In this document: positions 1 through 7,937 of the stretch, one piece after another | Numbering within the stretch: position 1 is the stretch's first letter | How the letters are laid out: each line of letters opens with the position of its first letter | NCBI RefSeq assembly: GCF_040361435.1 | Contig: NZ_APNL01000013.1 | Coordinates: 62,001-126,000, forward strand | Source: Salinisphaera sp002433465 | GTDB taxonomy: Bacteria; Pseudomonadota; Gammaproteobacteria; Nevskiales; Salinisphaeraceae | Direction: 5' to 3' | Length of the DNA: 64,000 nt | Notes under the pieces: generated by a model | Told to the model about the DNA's origin: nothing | Database searches by the model: none | What the model saw: only the letters and a program-made list of their open reading frames with translations | Position numbers and translations under genes: made by a program

Positions 1-39
1 GCGGTGTCGACGCCGCCACAATTTGATCTCGATCAATTT

Positions 40-1326
40 TCAGACGGTGGCCGCCGGTCGCAGAGGGACATGCTCGGCCGCCTGGACACGATCGCGGCCG
101 GCGTTCTTGCCTGCATAGAGAATGGCATCGGCCCTGCGCAGCACGTCGTCCACAGTCTGATCGTCTGGCTCGAGTTCGGTGACTGCCAGCGTGGCGGTCA
201 GGCGAAGCCCCGGGGCAGCGTCGACGATACCGCGGCGAGCCAGACGAGCGCGGATGGTTTCGGCAACAGCGCAGGCCTGCGCATGATCCGTGCCGGGCAG
301 AATGATCAGGAATTCCTCGCCGCCCAGGCGGCCGAAGATATCGCGTGCGCCGAGGATGTCGCGACACAGGTTGGCGGTGGCTACGAGTGCGGCATCGCCC
401 GTGGCATGGCCATAGGTGTCGTTGACGCGCTTGAAGTGGTCGAGGTCGAGCATCACGAAAGACAATGCACGGCCCGATGCGCGCGACACGGCCATTTCTC
501 GCTCGGCCGCGTCGGCATAGGCACGGCGGTTGCCGGCGCCGGTCAGGGGATCGGTACGGGCCTGCTTCTGGAGCTGAATCTCAAGAGCCGTGCGCCGATC
601 GATTTCTGCTTCGGCCTGTTCCAGCGCCATGAATTCGCGCCGCCGAGTGGTCTCGAATCGCTGCGCGGCAAACCAGCCGGATACGGCGGGGATCAGCAGC
701 AACTCGGCCAGGATGAGCATCCGTAGCGGAGCGGTTTCGCTGATGTTGAGCGCAACGCAAACCAGGGTGCCCACGATCGTATAGCCGGCCACGCCCACCG
801 TGTAGACCACCCGGTTCGGAAAGAGCACGAACAGTTCGATGATCAAGGCCATGGTCACCGCCGCCAGCCAGCGGATATGTTCGTCGGGGCTGACAAAATA
901 CAGCCCGAAGAACGAGGTGATGCCCAGCAGCATGGCCGGCGTCATGATCAGCCCCGATGTGGCGAGCGCGGGGCGTCGCCGCACGAGTATCGCTGCACCG
1001 AACAGCGCACAGAACAGGCCGATTCGAACCGCCCACGCACAGCCGAGCATGAACGACATGCCGAACTGGTAGTAATCGCTCAGCCCGAAAAACAGCCACA
1101 GCACGCCCCAGACCACCAGCGCCCGGCTGACATAGACCGCAACCGACGCTTCGACATGGCCTCGATAGCGCTGCTCGGTCTCGCGGTCGATGAACTCCGC
1201 GCGCCAGAACGAAAGCCGATACGGCGCGGTCAGCGTCGCCGGTGCACTGCGCGGGGCAACGGACGCCGCTTGCGATGGTGCATCCGCCGAACGACTCGAC
1301 GTATCAGGCGGGCGCGTACGGCTCAT
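40..1326 (-). CDS. Membrane-bound diguanylate cyclase (GGDEF)
   Basis: A 428-residue protein predicted to make c-di-GMP from two GTP at the inner membrane. About 60 N-terminal residues are followed by roughly six hydrophobic segments (residues ~65-225), a short linker rich in charged residues, and a C-terminal GGDEF domain (~255-420). The catalytic loop reads GGEEF and is preceded by the usual DPLTGAGNRRAY and DLDHFKRVNDTYGH blocks, so the domain looks active. I see no RxxD inhibitory site that I can place with confidence. The sensory region is not a family I can name. The gene stands alone, with a MITE and a plus-strand gene upstream of its start, and is the first of seven c-di-GMP genes in the window. 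Confidence 0.93.
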   Translation of the reverse strand: MSRTRPPDTSSRSADAPSQAASVAPRSAPATLTAPYRLSFWRAEFIDRETEQRYRGHVEASVAVYVSRALVVWGVLWLFFGLSDYYQFGMSFMLGCAWAVRIGLFCALFGAAILVRRRPALATSGLIMTPAMLLGITSFFGLYFVSPDEHIRWLAAVTMALIIELFVLFPNRVVYTVGVAGYTIVGTLVCVALNISETAPLRMLILAELLLIPAVSGWFAAQRFETTRRREFMALEQAEAEIDRRTALEIQLQKQARTDPLTGAGNRRAYADAAEREMAVSRASGRALSFVMLDLDHFKRVNDTYGHATGDAALVATANLCRDILGARDIFGRLGGEEFLIILPGTDHAQACAVAETIRARLARRGIVDAAPGLRLTATLAVTELEPDDQTVDDVLRRADAILYAGKNAGRDRVQAAEHVPLRPAATV

Positions 1327-1556
1327 GTAGGCAGGCGTTCGAGGCAGGTCGATAACTATCGGCGTTACCGCGTCCGGACTTGAGTCATCCGCTCAAACCG
1401 CGCCGGCGGCCGCAGACGTTCGACGCAAGAACGACAGCCACGGGTCGCGGTTTTGCCGGCCGCTGGCCAGCGGGCGCACGACATGGCATACAGACGTTCT
1501 ATGACGGATCTCTCGACCGGCTGTGTTGTGGTGCGCTTGTACAGGCACCGCCTTAA

Positions 1557-1842
1557 GGAAGCTCTGCATAACCTCTCGCGGTTCGCGTTCGAGTCCTCAC
1601 AGACTGTGCGGCAAGGCGTCCGAGCGCAGCGCCTGCCTCATTGGCAGGTCAAGCTCGGCAACGCAGTCGCGGCGTCTGTGAGGCCGAACCCCTTCGGGCC
1701 GCCGGCTTTGCGCGCGCTTGATCGGCGTCAGTGTTCGCTACCGTGCCACTTGTTTTTGGCTTGGGCACGCTACGCTCTCACTTCCTTGTCAATCGCGCGC
1801 AAAGCACGCCGGCGCGACCGCGACAGGTTATGCAGAGCTTCC
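1557..1842. mobile_element. MITE-like element, copy A, flanked by TTAA
   Basis: A ~286-bp non-coding element with perfect terminal inverted repeats starting GGAAGCTCTGCATAACCT and ending with its complement. TTAA lies immediately outside both ends (1553-1556 and 1843-1846). The same element occurs in opposite orientation at 60160-60447 with about 95% identity by eye. No intact transposase is inside; a 133-codon open frame across it is a by-product of its composition. A GGAAG-type tip and a YTAR-type (TTAA) target are features of IS5-group elements, so I infer a non-autonomous IS5-like MITE. Its right end lies 26 bp before the next gene's start and could influence that gene's transcription. 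Confidence 0.85.
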
Positions 1843-1867
1843 TTAATAGAATGAAAACGCTCGGCGC

Positions 1868-2617
1868 ATGAAACGCGGGCTGCTCGTTTTCATTGCCGCG
1901 GTTGTGCTTGTGGCATCCGGCCCGGTGCTCATGCTGGCCAGCGACGAGCTGCGCATGGGCCAGAACTGGCGCGATGCCGATCGCAGCTCGGCGCAGCTGG
2001 CGCCGGCGCCTGCCAGCGAGCCGCGGGCGGTGGTGCAGGTCTACGGCGCCCGGGCATTCAGCTGGCGCGGCATCTTTGCGGTGCATACATGGGTGGCCAC
2101 CAAGGCCGCGGATGCCGATCACTACACCGTGCACCAGGTCGCCGGCTGGAATCATCCTCCCTTGAGCTCGCGCACCGATATCCCGGACCGGCGCTGGGTC
2201 GGCGCCATGCCGCAGCGCCTGCTCGACCTGCGCGGGGCGCAGGCGGCCCAGGCGATCGCCCAGATCGAAACCGCCGTAGCCAACTACCCCTACGACGTCT
2301 ATCGAATATGGCCGGGCCCCAACAGCAATACCTTCGTTGCTTGGCTGATACGGCATGTGCCGGCGCTCGAGGTCGAGCTGCCGCCCACCGCGATCGGCAA
2401 GGACTATCTGCAAGATACGGTCTTTGCGCGGGCGCCGAGCGCAACCGGCTATCAGCTGTCGCTGTTCGGTGCGCTGGGGGTGCTCGCTGCCTGGGACGAA
2501 GGCATCGAGATCAACCTGTTCGGTCTGGTCTGGGGCATCGACCCGGCCGACCTGGCGATCAAGTGGCCCGGGCTCGGGCGGATTGGCTGGCACGACCCGG
2601 AACCGGACGCGCGCTAG
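1868..2617 (+). CDS. DUF3750 family protein
   Basis: A 249-residue protein of the DUF3750 family, whose function is unknown. It opens with a hydrophobic signal-like segment (residues ~4-24). The family's conserved stretch follows: a RAFSWRGIFAVHTW block near residues 60-75, then a region with NYPYDVYRIWPGPNSNTF (~140-160) and a C-terminal part with a LFGLVWGIDP block. The length is normal for the family and the frame is complete. The ATG follows the right end of a MITE by only 26 bp with no strong ribosome binding site, so its promoter may lie in or across the element. Location is probably periplasmic or membrane-anchored; that is inference from the N-terminus. Confidence 0.85.
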   Translation: MKRGLLVFIAAVVLVASGPVLMLASDELRMGQNWRDADRSSAQLAPAPASEPRAVVQVYGARAFSWRGIFAVHTWVATKAADADHYTVHQVAGWNHPPLSSRTDIPDRRWVGAMPQRLLDLRGAQAAQAIAQIETAVANYPYDVYRIWPGPNSNTFVAWLIRHVPALEVELPPTAIGKDYLQDTVFARAPSATGYQLSLFGALGVLAAWDEGIEINLFGLVWGIDPADLAIKWPGLGRIGWHDPEPDAR

Positions 2618-2901
2618 TACGCCCTCTTTCGAATTGCGCTCAAGCGCCCCGGGGTCGGCGTCGCGGCATAGCCTGGGGGCCTAAACCCGGCGCCCGCATG
2701 GATGTCGCCCTGGTATCCCGCGCCCGTTGCGCAACTTCGCCTATCACGCCGGTGCTCGATTCTTGCCGAGCTGGCTCGCAGGCCCAGCTCGACCCGCTTC
2801 ATGCGCTGCTTCCAGACCGCACACCGGAATTCAACGAGCGCTGCTCAACTGGCGCTTACCGACGGCTCGAACTCGCGGTTTGAAAGCCGATCCTGCCCGC
2901 G

Positions 2902-4506
2902 CTAGTCGGCACGGCGCAGGCTGGCCAGCGCCTGCGCACGTAGACGTGCCCGTATCGCCTGGGCGTTCTGGTCGGCCGCGTCGAGATCGTGTTGCTCGCC
3001 TGTGCCCGGCAGCACAACGTCGGCAAGCGGCCGATCGCCCGGCTGCTTCATCGCCGCGCGCGCATGCAACGTGGACGCAAAGCCGGCACGCATCGCGCTA
3101 TCCCCGTGGTTGAGAAACACCGTCGCCGCCGGCGCCGGCTCATCGATTTCGAATACGAACCGGCACAGCGCATCGATATCGCCGTGGCCGGAATAGTAGT
3201 CGCCAAAATCCACGAGGCGGGCCTGAATACGGGCCGGGTCGATACGGGCTTTGCCGAGCACAAGCGGCGTATCGCTCGGCCAATCGCCCGCAATCAAGCG
3301 TCGCAGTCGCCCCGCACCGGTTTCGGGCGGCGCATAGCCGCAGAGCACGATCGTGGCCGCCGGGCCACCGATCTGATCGGTAATGAAATCCACGATGCGC
3401 CCGCCCTCACACATACCGCTGCCCGCCAGGGCAACCACGCGCGACAGCTCGGGGTCATGCATCGCACGCAACGTACCGCCGGGGGCCCGATTGCGGCCCA
3501 CCCGCGCCCATAGGTCCACGAGATACCGATCGACCGCGGCCTCATCGGCCAGCCCCAGCCGGTCGGCCAACGTCGGATTACGCCAGGGCGATTGCTCGCC
3601 CTGTTCGTTGCGCCGCGTCAGCAGCTCGGCATAAACATCGGTCATACGCGCTGCCAGCGGGGCATCCATCGACAGCCAGCGCGGCCGACCGGCCGCATCC
3701 GGCGCGCCGGCCGCGGTATGTCGCAGCACCCGATGAAGATCGAACCACAGCTCCTGCGCCCGATGGATCGCAAAACAGGGCACCACCACCGGCCCGCCGC
3801 CACGGGCGTCGCTGTCGGCAAACACATCGGCCCACGCCTGCTCGCGACCGGCGGCCGATTTATAGTGCGCCGGTCGCGCCGGCTCGGCGCCGCGGGTGGA
3901 TTCCACCACCATATAATCCACCGCGCCGGGCGTTTGCTGACCGGCCAGCAGCGATTGATAAGGATTGCCCGGCGTATTACCGCCGATATCTCCGCTGAAA
4001 CAGATCGAGCGCCGCGTGCTTGTGCGGCTGCGCCAGGCAATCGTAAGCGCCACCGCGCCGAGAATATGCGCGCTGCGATGAAAGGTAACCGCGACGCCGT
4101 GCAACCGCATGGGCTGGCCGAACTTGAAATCGGCCCGGCGATCGAGCGGCTGGAAGTCGATCATCTCGACATCGTCCGCGTCATACTCGCGCGAAAATTT
4201 GGCGGCATCCATCAACGCGATACGCGTCATCGCCGCCGTGGCTTCGGTGCAGTACACCGGCCCGCGAAACCCGGCCCGATGCAGCTGCGGCAGCCGCCCG
4301 CAATGGTCACGATGGGCATGGGTCAAAAACACACAACTCAGCGCCCGCGCATCGAAACCCAGCTGCGGCGCCCCGTCGGGCCGCATCAGCTCGCGCTCGG
4401 CATGGGCACCGCAATCCACAAGCGCACGCAGCCCCAGACGCGTATCCGTAAGCAGGCTGGCCGAGCCCGTGACACCGTCCGCGCCGCCAATGAAGGTCAA
4501 TTCCAT
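2902..4506 (-). CDS. MBL-fold / beta-CASP nuclease-like protein
   Basis: A 534-residue metallo-beta-lactamase fold protein of the beta-CASP (Ysh1/RNA-specificity exonuclease) type, which process RNA in the cytoplasm. The metal-binding motif THAHRDHCG sits at residues ~62-70 after an N-terminal TFIGGADGVTGS strand. Further ligands are suggested by the RSAHILGA block (~145) and the GHGDIDAL block near residue 430, and the long middle insert with SGMCEGGRI matches the beta-CASP domain. Length is slightly above the usual 450-470 residues because of extra loops. The gene is isolated on the minus strand, next to the accessory island that begins around 4.6 kb. The substrate cannot be told from sequence. 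Confidence 0.85.
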   Translation of the reverse strand: MELTFIGGADGVTGSASLLTDTRLGLRALVDCGAHAERELMRPDGAPQLGFDARALSCVFLTHAHRDHCGRLPQLHRAGFRGPVYCTEATAAMTRIALMDAAKFSREYDADDVEMIDFQPLDRRADFKFGQPMRLHGVAVTFHRSAHILGAVALTIAWRSRTSTRRSICFSGDIGGNTPGNPYQSLLAGQQTPGAVDYMVVESTRGAEPARPAHYKSAAGREQAWADVFADSDARGGGPVVVPCFAIHRAQELWFDLHRVLRHTAAGAPDAAGRPRWLSMDAPLAARMTDVYAELLTRRNEQGEQSPWRNPTLADRLGLADEAAVDRYLVDLWARVGRNRAPGGTLRAMHDPELSRVVALAGSGMCEGGRIVDFITDQIGGPAATIVLCGYAPPETGAGRLRRLIAGDWPSDTPLVLGKARIDPARIQARLVDFGDYYSGHGDIDALCRFVFEIDEPAPAATVFLNHGDSAMRAGFASTLHARAAMKQPGDRPLADVVLPGTGEQHDLDAADQNAQAIRARLRAQALASLRRAD

Positions 4507-4736
4507 TGGGCCAGTATGCGTGCTCGCACAAGTTCGGTTTCAGTGGACGTGCCGCTGGGGCTATGGCGAGCTATGCGCAGCCTACGATTCTTTGCGACTT
4601 GTTGGCGTTGCCAGCATCTCTCGGCGCCGATTCACGCTTGCTGATAGGTGCGCGGTTCACATCTGCCTCTCAGCATTGTTAGAGCGTCTGACAAAGACCC
4701 TTCAGGCGCAGAACACACCCGTTAAACGCTTTTGAA

Positions 4737-4754
4737 TGCGCATCACAATGCGCA
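4737..4754. promoter_or_regulatory. Operator-like palindrome upstream of ccdA
   Basis: A perfect inverted repeat, TGCGCAT-CACA-ATGCGCA, lies 40-58 bp before the ccdA start and just upstream of a TATAAA hexamer (4762-4767). Type II toxin-antitoxin operons, ccdAB included, are usually autorepressed by binding at such palindromes. The role here is inferred from position only. Confidence 0.5.
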
Positions 4755-4794
4755 TAGCATGTATAAAACCGTAATGCCGCCTGTGGAGACATTT

Positions 4795-5040
4795 ATGCCA
4801 GAGCTCTACGATAAAGCCGCCCCGAGAAACGCCACCAACCTATCGGTCAATAGCGACCTGCTGACAAAAAGCCGAGCGTTGAACATCAACCTCTCAGCGA
4901 CCCTGGAAAAGGCCTTGAAAGAAGAGCTTGCGAAACGCCGGGCGTGTCAATGGGCAGAAGAAAACCAGGCCGCCATTAAAAGCTACAACGAATTCGTTGA
5001 GCAACACGGATGCTTCGGCGACGACTTCCGGGCGTTCTAG
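4795..5040 (+). CDS. ccdA: CcdA-type antitoxin
   Basis: An 81-residue CcdA-family antitoxin: a short N-terminal ribbon-helix-helix DNA-binding region (ATNLSVNSDLLTKSRALNINLS, residues ~11-32) followed by a charged C-terminal tail ending in the family-typical SYNEFVEQHGCFGDDFRAF-like stretch that grips the toxin. The chosen ATG is preceded by GGAG at a good distance; an in-frame start 63 bases upstream lacks support and lies in the probable promoter. The stop codon overlaps the toxin start (TAGTG). The antitoxin looks intact although the toxin frame is broken. It sits at the distal end of an attC cassette array, where ccdAB cassettes are commonly found. Confidence 0.9.
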   Translation: MPELYDKAAPRNATNLSVNSDLLTKSRALNINLSATLEKALKEELAKRRACQWAEENQAAIKSYNEFVEQHGCFGDDFRAF

Positions 5041-5356
5041 TGGCCCAGTTCGAGGTCTACGCCACCCAAAGCAAAACGAGCAAATCGTTCTATCCGTACT
5101 TGGTGGACTTCCAGAGCCCGCACCTTTCAGAACTGGCACACGCATCGTGATCCCACTCGGCAAGCGTGCGTCGTTTCAAGATAACGCGATGCAAGGCTTG
5201 ACGCCTGAAATCGACTTCGAGGACGAGAAACTACTGCTGCTGACGCCGCAAATCTCCTCGATACCTGCCATACAGCTCCAAAATCCAGTCGGCTCACTAG
5301 CCCATTTTCGAGATCAGATTCAAGGCGCGCTCGATTTCGCGATCACCGGTGTTTAG
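5040..5356 (+). pseudogene. ccdB: ccdB toxin, frameshifted
   Basis: The gyrase-poison toxin partner of CcdA, starting at GTG that overlaps the antitoxin stop. The first frame encodes AQFEVYATQSKTSKSFYPYL...SPHLSELA and then stops at a TGA after ~36 codons. From about 5137 a second frame continues as TRIVIPLGKRASFQ... through to a C-terminus ending GALDFAITGV, which matches CcdB. Joining the two halves needs one extra base near 5137-5138 in the Ala-Thr pair of SELATRIVIPL, so this is a single-base deletion (or a sequencing error). Together they would give a normal ~105-residue CcdB. As written the toxin is inactive. Confidence 0.82.
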
Positions 5357-5470
5357 CACCGATGCTCGTTTAGGATGCCCGCGTACAACACATTCAGCCC
5401 CATAGAACGCTAAGCGCTTGCTCCACGGCTTAGAGCCATGCCGAAAGTTCCAAATACTGCCCCCGAATCC

Positions 5471-5570
5471 GCAACGCCTGAGCTCAGTTGACGCCGGAGC
5501 AGCCGGAGGCTGCGAAGGCAACCTAAAGCGCGTCAGCGCTTTAGACGGTCAAATGCAGCGATCGTTAGGT
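5471..5570 (-). other. attC site 1
   Basis: Cassette recombination site at the 3' end of the 312-codon cassette gene. Read on the minus strand it starts ACCTAACGATCGCTG, has TTTGACCG and GTCAACTGAGCTCAGG as the paired inner boxes, and ends GGCGTTGCGG. The ~100-bp length reflects a long variable terminal structure. The gene's TAA stop is within the first core site. Confidence 0.85.
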
Positions 5571-6503
5571 TTGCGGCCGGCTATCATATTTAGCACAAAT
5601 CTTTTCAATCAAAGGTTTTAAAGCTTGCACCACGCACCACGATAAGTCGGCTAATGCGTGCAAACTGGCATCTATTAACGCGGGTTGAAATGAATCGTCC
5701 AACTTCAAAAGTTTTGCCGAAGAACCTGATTTCGGGCTGTCAAAATGAACTCCGCCCTTTGTATTCGCGCACACATCTATCACTTCTCTAACCGTGAAAT
5801 CGATATCGTCGCCCCGGACTGCAATCAGTGATAAAAATTGGTCCCAGCTCAGCAAACAAACGTCATCTTCAGCAGCGAACAAGGGTGATAGGTTTATGTA
5901 CGAAAATACCGACTCTACAGGCAGGTTATCGACATGATCGCGAACTGCAGGAAAAGCAAGTCGACATCGATATTGCCTGTTTACACAATGAGCAAGAGGA
6001 TGCGCATCCAATAAAATTCGACGAAGAATTACCGATGCTTCTAGTATGTGGATACGGTCTGGAAGACTTATTCTTTCTTGGAGTTCAATAACCGATCGAG
6101 CGAGCCTTTCTTCTTGTAGGGATAATCCATTTGGAAGCTCGAAGTCTAATTGCTTACGCAACCCCGTAGGCATATGGTTAAGTGATGAAATTTTAATCGG
6201 CTCTTGAGACACCAGCCGATCATTAAACAAAGTACCGTTTATTGCCGCTGATGGGCCACATTCTCCGCCCCAACCGAAGGCAACCTTAAGGCTGGCATGA
6301 TTAGGCATATCGATAACCGGAGTTAACAGCTCGTGAGTCTCTTCATTATGGATAGAGGAAAATTTGAGAGTTGCATCTGGACTGATGACTACGCTGATTC
6401 TGGCGCCTTTAAACCTCCCGCGATAAACCAAAATTTCGTGATCCGGAGGCCATGTGCTTGGAACTGTTAATTCGAAAAGGACTGTTCCTGTCGAAGCGGT
6501 CAT
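5565..6503 (-). CDS. Cassette-borne hypothetical protein
   Basis: A 312-residue protein I do not recognise. The first ~110 residues look beta-rich (TVLFELTVPSTWPPD, then GRFKGARISVVISPD and KVAFGWGGE blocks) and could be a lectin-like sandwich. The rest is mixed helix with ELQERISLPDRIHILEASVILRRILLD near residues 140-165. There is no signal peptide or membrane segment, so it is probably cytoplasmic. The gene is clearly AT-richer than the chromosomal genes beyond the island, and its stop codon TAA is part of the attC core downstream. These features mark it as a mobile cassette gene. Expression would normally depend on an upstream cassette promoter. Confidence 0.75.
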   Translation of the reverse strand: MTASTGTVLFELTVPSTWPPDHEILVYRGRFKGARISVVISPDATLKFSSIHNEETHELLTPVIDMPNHASLKVAFGWGGECGPSAAINGTLFNDRLVSQEPIKISSLNHMPTGLRKQLDFELPNGLSLQEERLARSVIELQERISLPDRIHILEASVILRRILLDAHPLAHCVNRQYRCRLAFPAVRDHVDNLPVESVFSYINLSPLFAAEDDVCLLSWDQFLSLIAVRGDDIDFTVREVIDVCANTKGGVHFDSPKSGSSAKLLKLDDSFQPALIDASLHALADLSWCVVQALKPLIEKICAKYDSRPQT

Positions 6504-6512
6504 ACTGTGAGA

Positions 6513-6616
6513 ACCTAACGCCGAAGCTCAGTTGCCGCCGGAGCGGCCGGAGGCTGCGTAAGGAACCCAAAGCGCCGCGGTGCTTTGGGCGGTCAAATCC
6601 AGCGATTCGTTAGGCA
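6513..6616 (-). other. attC site 2
   Basis: On the minus strand it starts GCCTAACGAATCGCTG, contains GATTTGACCGCCCAAAGC and GGCAACTGAGCTTCGG, and ends GGCGTTAGG. It is the most canonical of the set and about 104 bp long. The stop codon of the YceK-like cassette gene is formed by its first core. Confidence 0.9.
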
Positions 6617-6942
6617 TCAATCGCCTTCTCCTCACCACGGACCTGACAAGTATGGTTACCGTGCCAAATTTGACCGTAGAGGGTATAAGGAAGAATTACC
6701 GTATCCGCCACAAGGCTAAACGGTATATCCCAGAATAAAAAAGCACCAATTTGGCCGCCGCGCGGTAAATCTTTACCCACTGCGTACAAATCTAGAGCCG
6801 TGCCGCTATACACACGTGGTAGAGACACACGCTCGTCCTGAGCACAATCTTGTTCCCAAAGTTCAGCGTTCTTTGACATCATCGTGCCGCAGCCGGGAGC
6901 CAGCGCACACGTAATAAGAACAAGTGCAAAATTTCTATTCAT
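6610..6942 (-). CDS. YceK/YidQ family lipoprotein (cassette-borne)
   Basis: A 110-residue predicted outer- or inner-membrane lipoprotein. The signal peptide ends in APGCGTM with the lipidated Cys at residue 18. The mature part carries the YceK/YidQ (DUF1375) hallmarks: LPRVYSGTALDLYAV (~44-58) and a hydrophobic DIPFSLVADTVILPYTL block (~73-89). The function of the family is not established. Length is close to the family norm. The gene lies between two attC sites, and its TAA stop is provided by the downstream attC core. Small secreted or membrane proteins are a common class of integron cassette cargo. Confidence 0.85.
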   Translation of the reverse strand: MNRNFALVLITCALAPGCGTMMSKNAELWEQDCAQDERVSLPRVYSGTALDLYAVGKDLPRGGQIGAFLFWDIPFSLVADTVILPYTLYGQIWHGNHTCQVRGEEKAIDA

Positions 6943-6944
6943 TA

Positions 6945-7020
6945 TCTAACGCCTAAGCTCAGTTGCCGGCCGAAGCGCGGAAGCGCTTTGGGCGGTCAAC
7001 TGCAGCGACCTGTTGGGTGC
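6945..7020 (-). other. attC site 3
   Basis: On the minus strand: starts CACCCAACAGGTCGCTGC, inner boxes CAGTTGACCGCCC and GGCCGGCAACTGAGC, ends TTAGGCGTTAGAT. About 75 bp; same inner sequence as sites 2 and 4. Confidence 0.9.
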
Positions 7021-7040
7021 CTTCTTGGCGAAATTGGTGG

Positions 7041-7307
7041 TCACGCATCTCCAGCCTTATATGCGTGACGGGAACAATATTCAAGCGCTCTACTCGCCGA
7101 CGGAACTGCCGTTTTCATGTCCCTTGGCGCTTGTGCTGAAAAGTTAGCACCACAAACCTTTATTTCACCGATGAGACTTTCTGCAATATCTCGAAGCGCC
7201 GGATCATTAGAATGCGAAGCTACAGCATTGAGCTTGTTCACTATCCGGGGTTTCGGCGCCATCATTCCGAGCGCCTCGATAGTTTCCCTGTACCACTTCT
7301 TATTCAT
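7041..7307 (-). CDS. Small cassette-borne hypothetical protein
   Basis: An 88-residue protein of unknown function, starting at the ATG for MNKKWYRETIEALG. A TTG three codons upstream is inside the attC core and is less likely. It appears helical (NKLNAVASHSNDPALRDIAESLIGEIKVCG) with two Cys and no transmembrane segment or signal peptide. I recognise no domain. The support for a real gene is its position: the start is a few bases after one attC (7311-7386) and the stop a few bases before another (6945-7020), exactly one cassette unit. Confidence 0.65.
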   Translation of the reverse strand: MNKKWYRETIEALGMMAPKPRIVNKLNAVASHSNDPALRDIAESLIGEIKVCGANFSAQAPRDMKTAVPSASRALEYCSRHAYKAGDA

Positions 7308-7310
7308 TAG

Positions 7311-7386
7311 ACCCAACGCCCAAGCTCAGTTGCCGACCAAAGCGCGGCAGCGCTTTGGCCGGTCAACTGTAGCCGTTTGTTAGCCA
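7311..7386 (-). other. attC site 4
   Basis: On the minus strand: starts GGCTAACAAACGGCTAC, inner boxes CAGTTGACCGGCC and GGTCGGCAACTGAGC, central AAAGCGC/GCGCTTT hairpin, ends TTGGGCGTTGGGT. About 75 bp. The TAA in its first core ends the 182-residue cassette gene. Confidence 0.9.
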
Positions 7387-7928
7387 TCGTCTAATTTTTG
7401 CTTCAATTCATCCCAAGCAAAAATTATGATATTTGAGGGCACGGGACTCTGTGAACCTTTATGCATCATCCTATCTATAGTCCGAATCCATCTATCAGCG
7501 CCATCACGATTTGGGACGATGAGCATTCCCCAGCGGCCTGCAATAGCTGCGGCGAGAAGGCTACCAAGAAGATATTTGGATGAATTATTTTCAATTTCGA
7601 CAGCGATGCCGAACAGCGGGTTCGGGTTAGGTGCCTCAGTCCAGCTTTGAATTTGAGACCTACCCGCCGGAAACAAGGAGACTTCAGCTAATTCTCGAAT
7701 GACTGGATCTATCACTTCAGATCCCGATTCAAATAGCTTTCTGTCCTCACAAATTTGTTCTGGCGCTCGATTGCCTTTAGTTCCACAGGGACCGATTGCC
7801 AAATCAATTTCAAATGATCGTTCGGCTGCGTCGTCGGCATGATCAAACGCGTTGAGCTTTCCAAGAGGGTTAAGCCCGCGGTCTTCGAAGAACTGCTTAA
7901 GTGCTTGTGAGACTTCCGCTTCAATCAT
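7380..7928 (-). CDS. Cassette-borne hypothetical protein, possibly nuclease-fold
   Basis: A 182-residue protein starting at the ATG for MIEAEVSQALKQFFEDRG; an earlier in-frame start runs back toward the attC-like sequence and is unlikely. I recognise no named family. The order of an N-terminal helix, a SFEIDLAIG strand (~43-51), a GIAVEIENNSSKYLLGSLLAAAIAG strand-helix block (~110-135) and a GMLIVPNRDGADRW strand resembles the PD-(D/E)XK nuclease core, with D and ExE as possible metal ligands but no following Lys. That is a weak structural guess. It is the first clear cassette of the array, with its stop in attC site 4. Confidence 0.7.
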   Translation of the reverse strand: MIEAEVSQALKQFFEDRGLNPLGKLNAFDHADDAAERSFEIDLAIGPCGTKGNRAPEQICEDRKLFESGSEVIDPVIRELAEVSLFPAGRSQIQSWTEAPNPNPLFGIAVEIENNSSKYLLGSLLAAAIAGRWGMLIVPNRDGADRWIRTIDRMMHKGSQSPVPSNIIIFAWDELKQKLDDG

Positions 7929-7937
7929 TGGATTTCC

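Noticed and set aside
1453..1854. A 133-codon frame across the first MITE
   Set aside because: Most of it is MITE sequence with terminal repeats; it has no domain and the same sequence at 60160-60447 shifts frame. It is not a gene.
4560..4735. A possible attC beyond ccdA (TTGTTGGCGTTGCC ... CAGCATTGTTAGAGC)
   Set aside because: The two ends do not pair as an attC should and the inner box is missing, so I do not call a site.
5356..5470. Short attC-like motif GGCTCTAAGC...GCTTAGCGTTC downstream of ccdB
   Set aside because: Only ~35 bp and lacks the conserved boxes; not counted.
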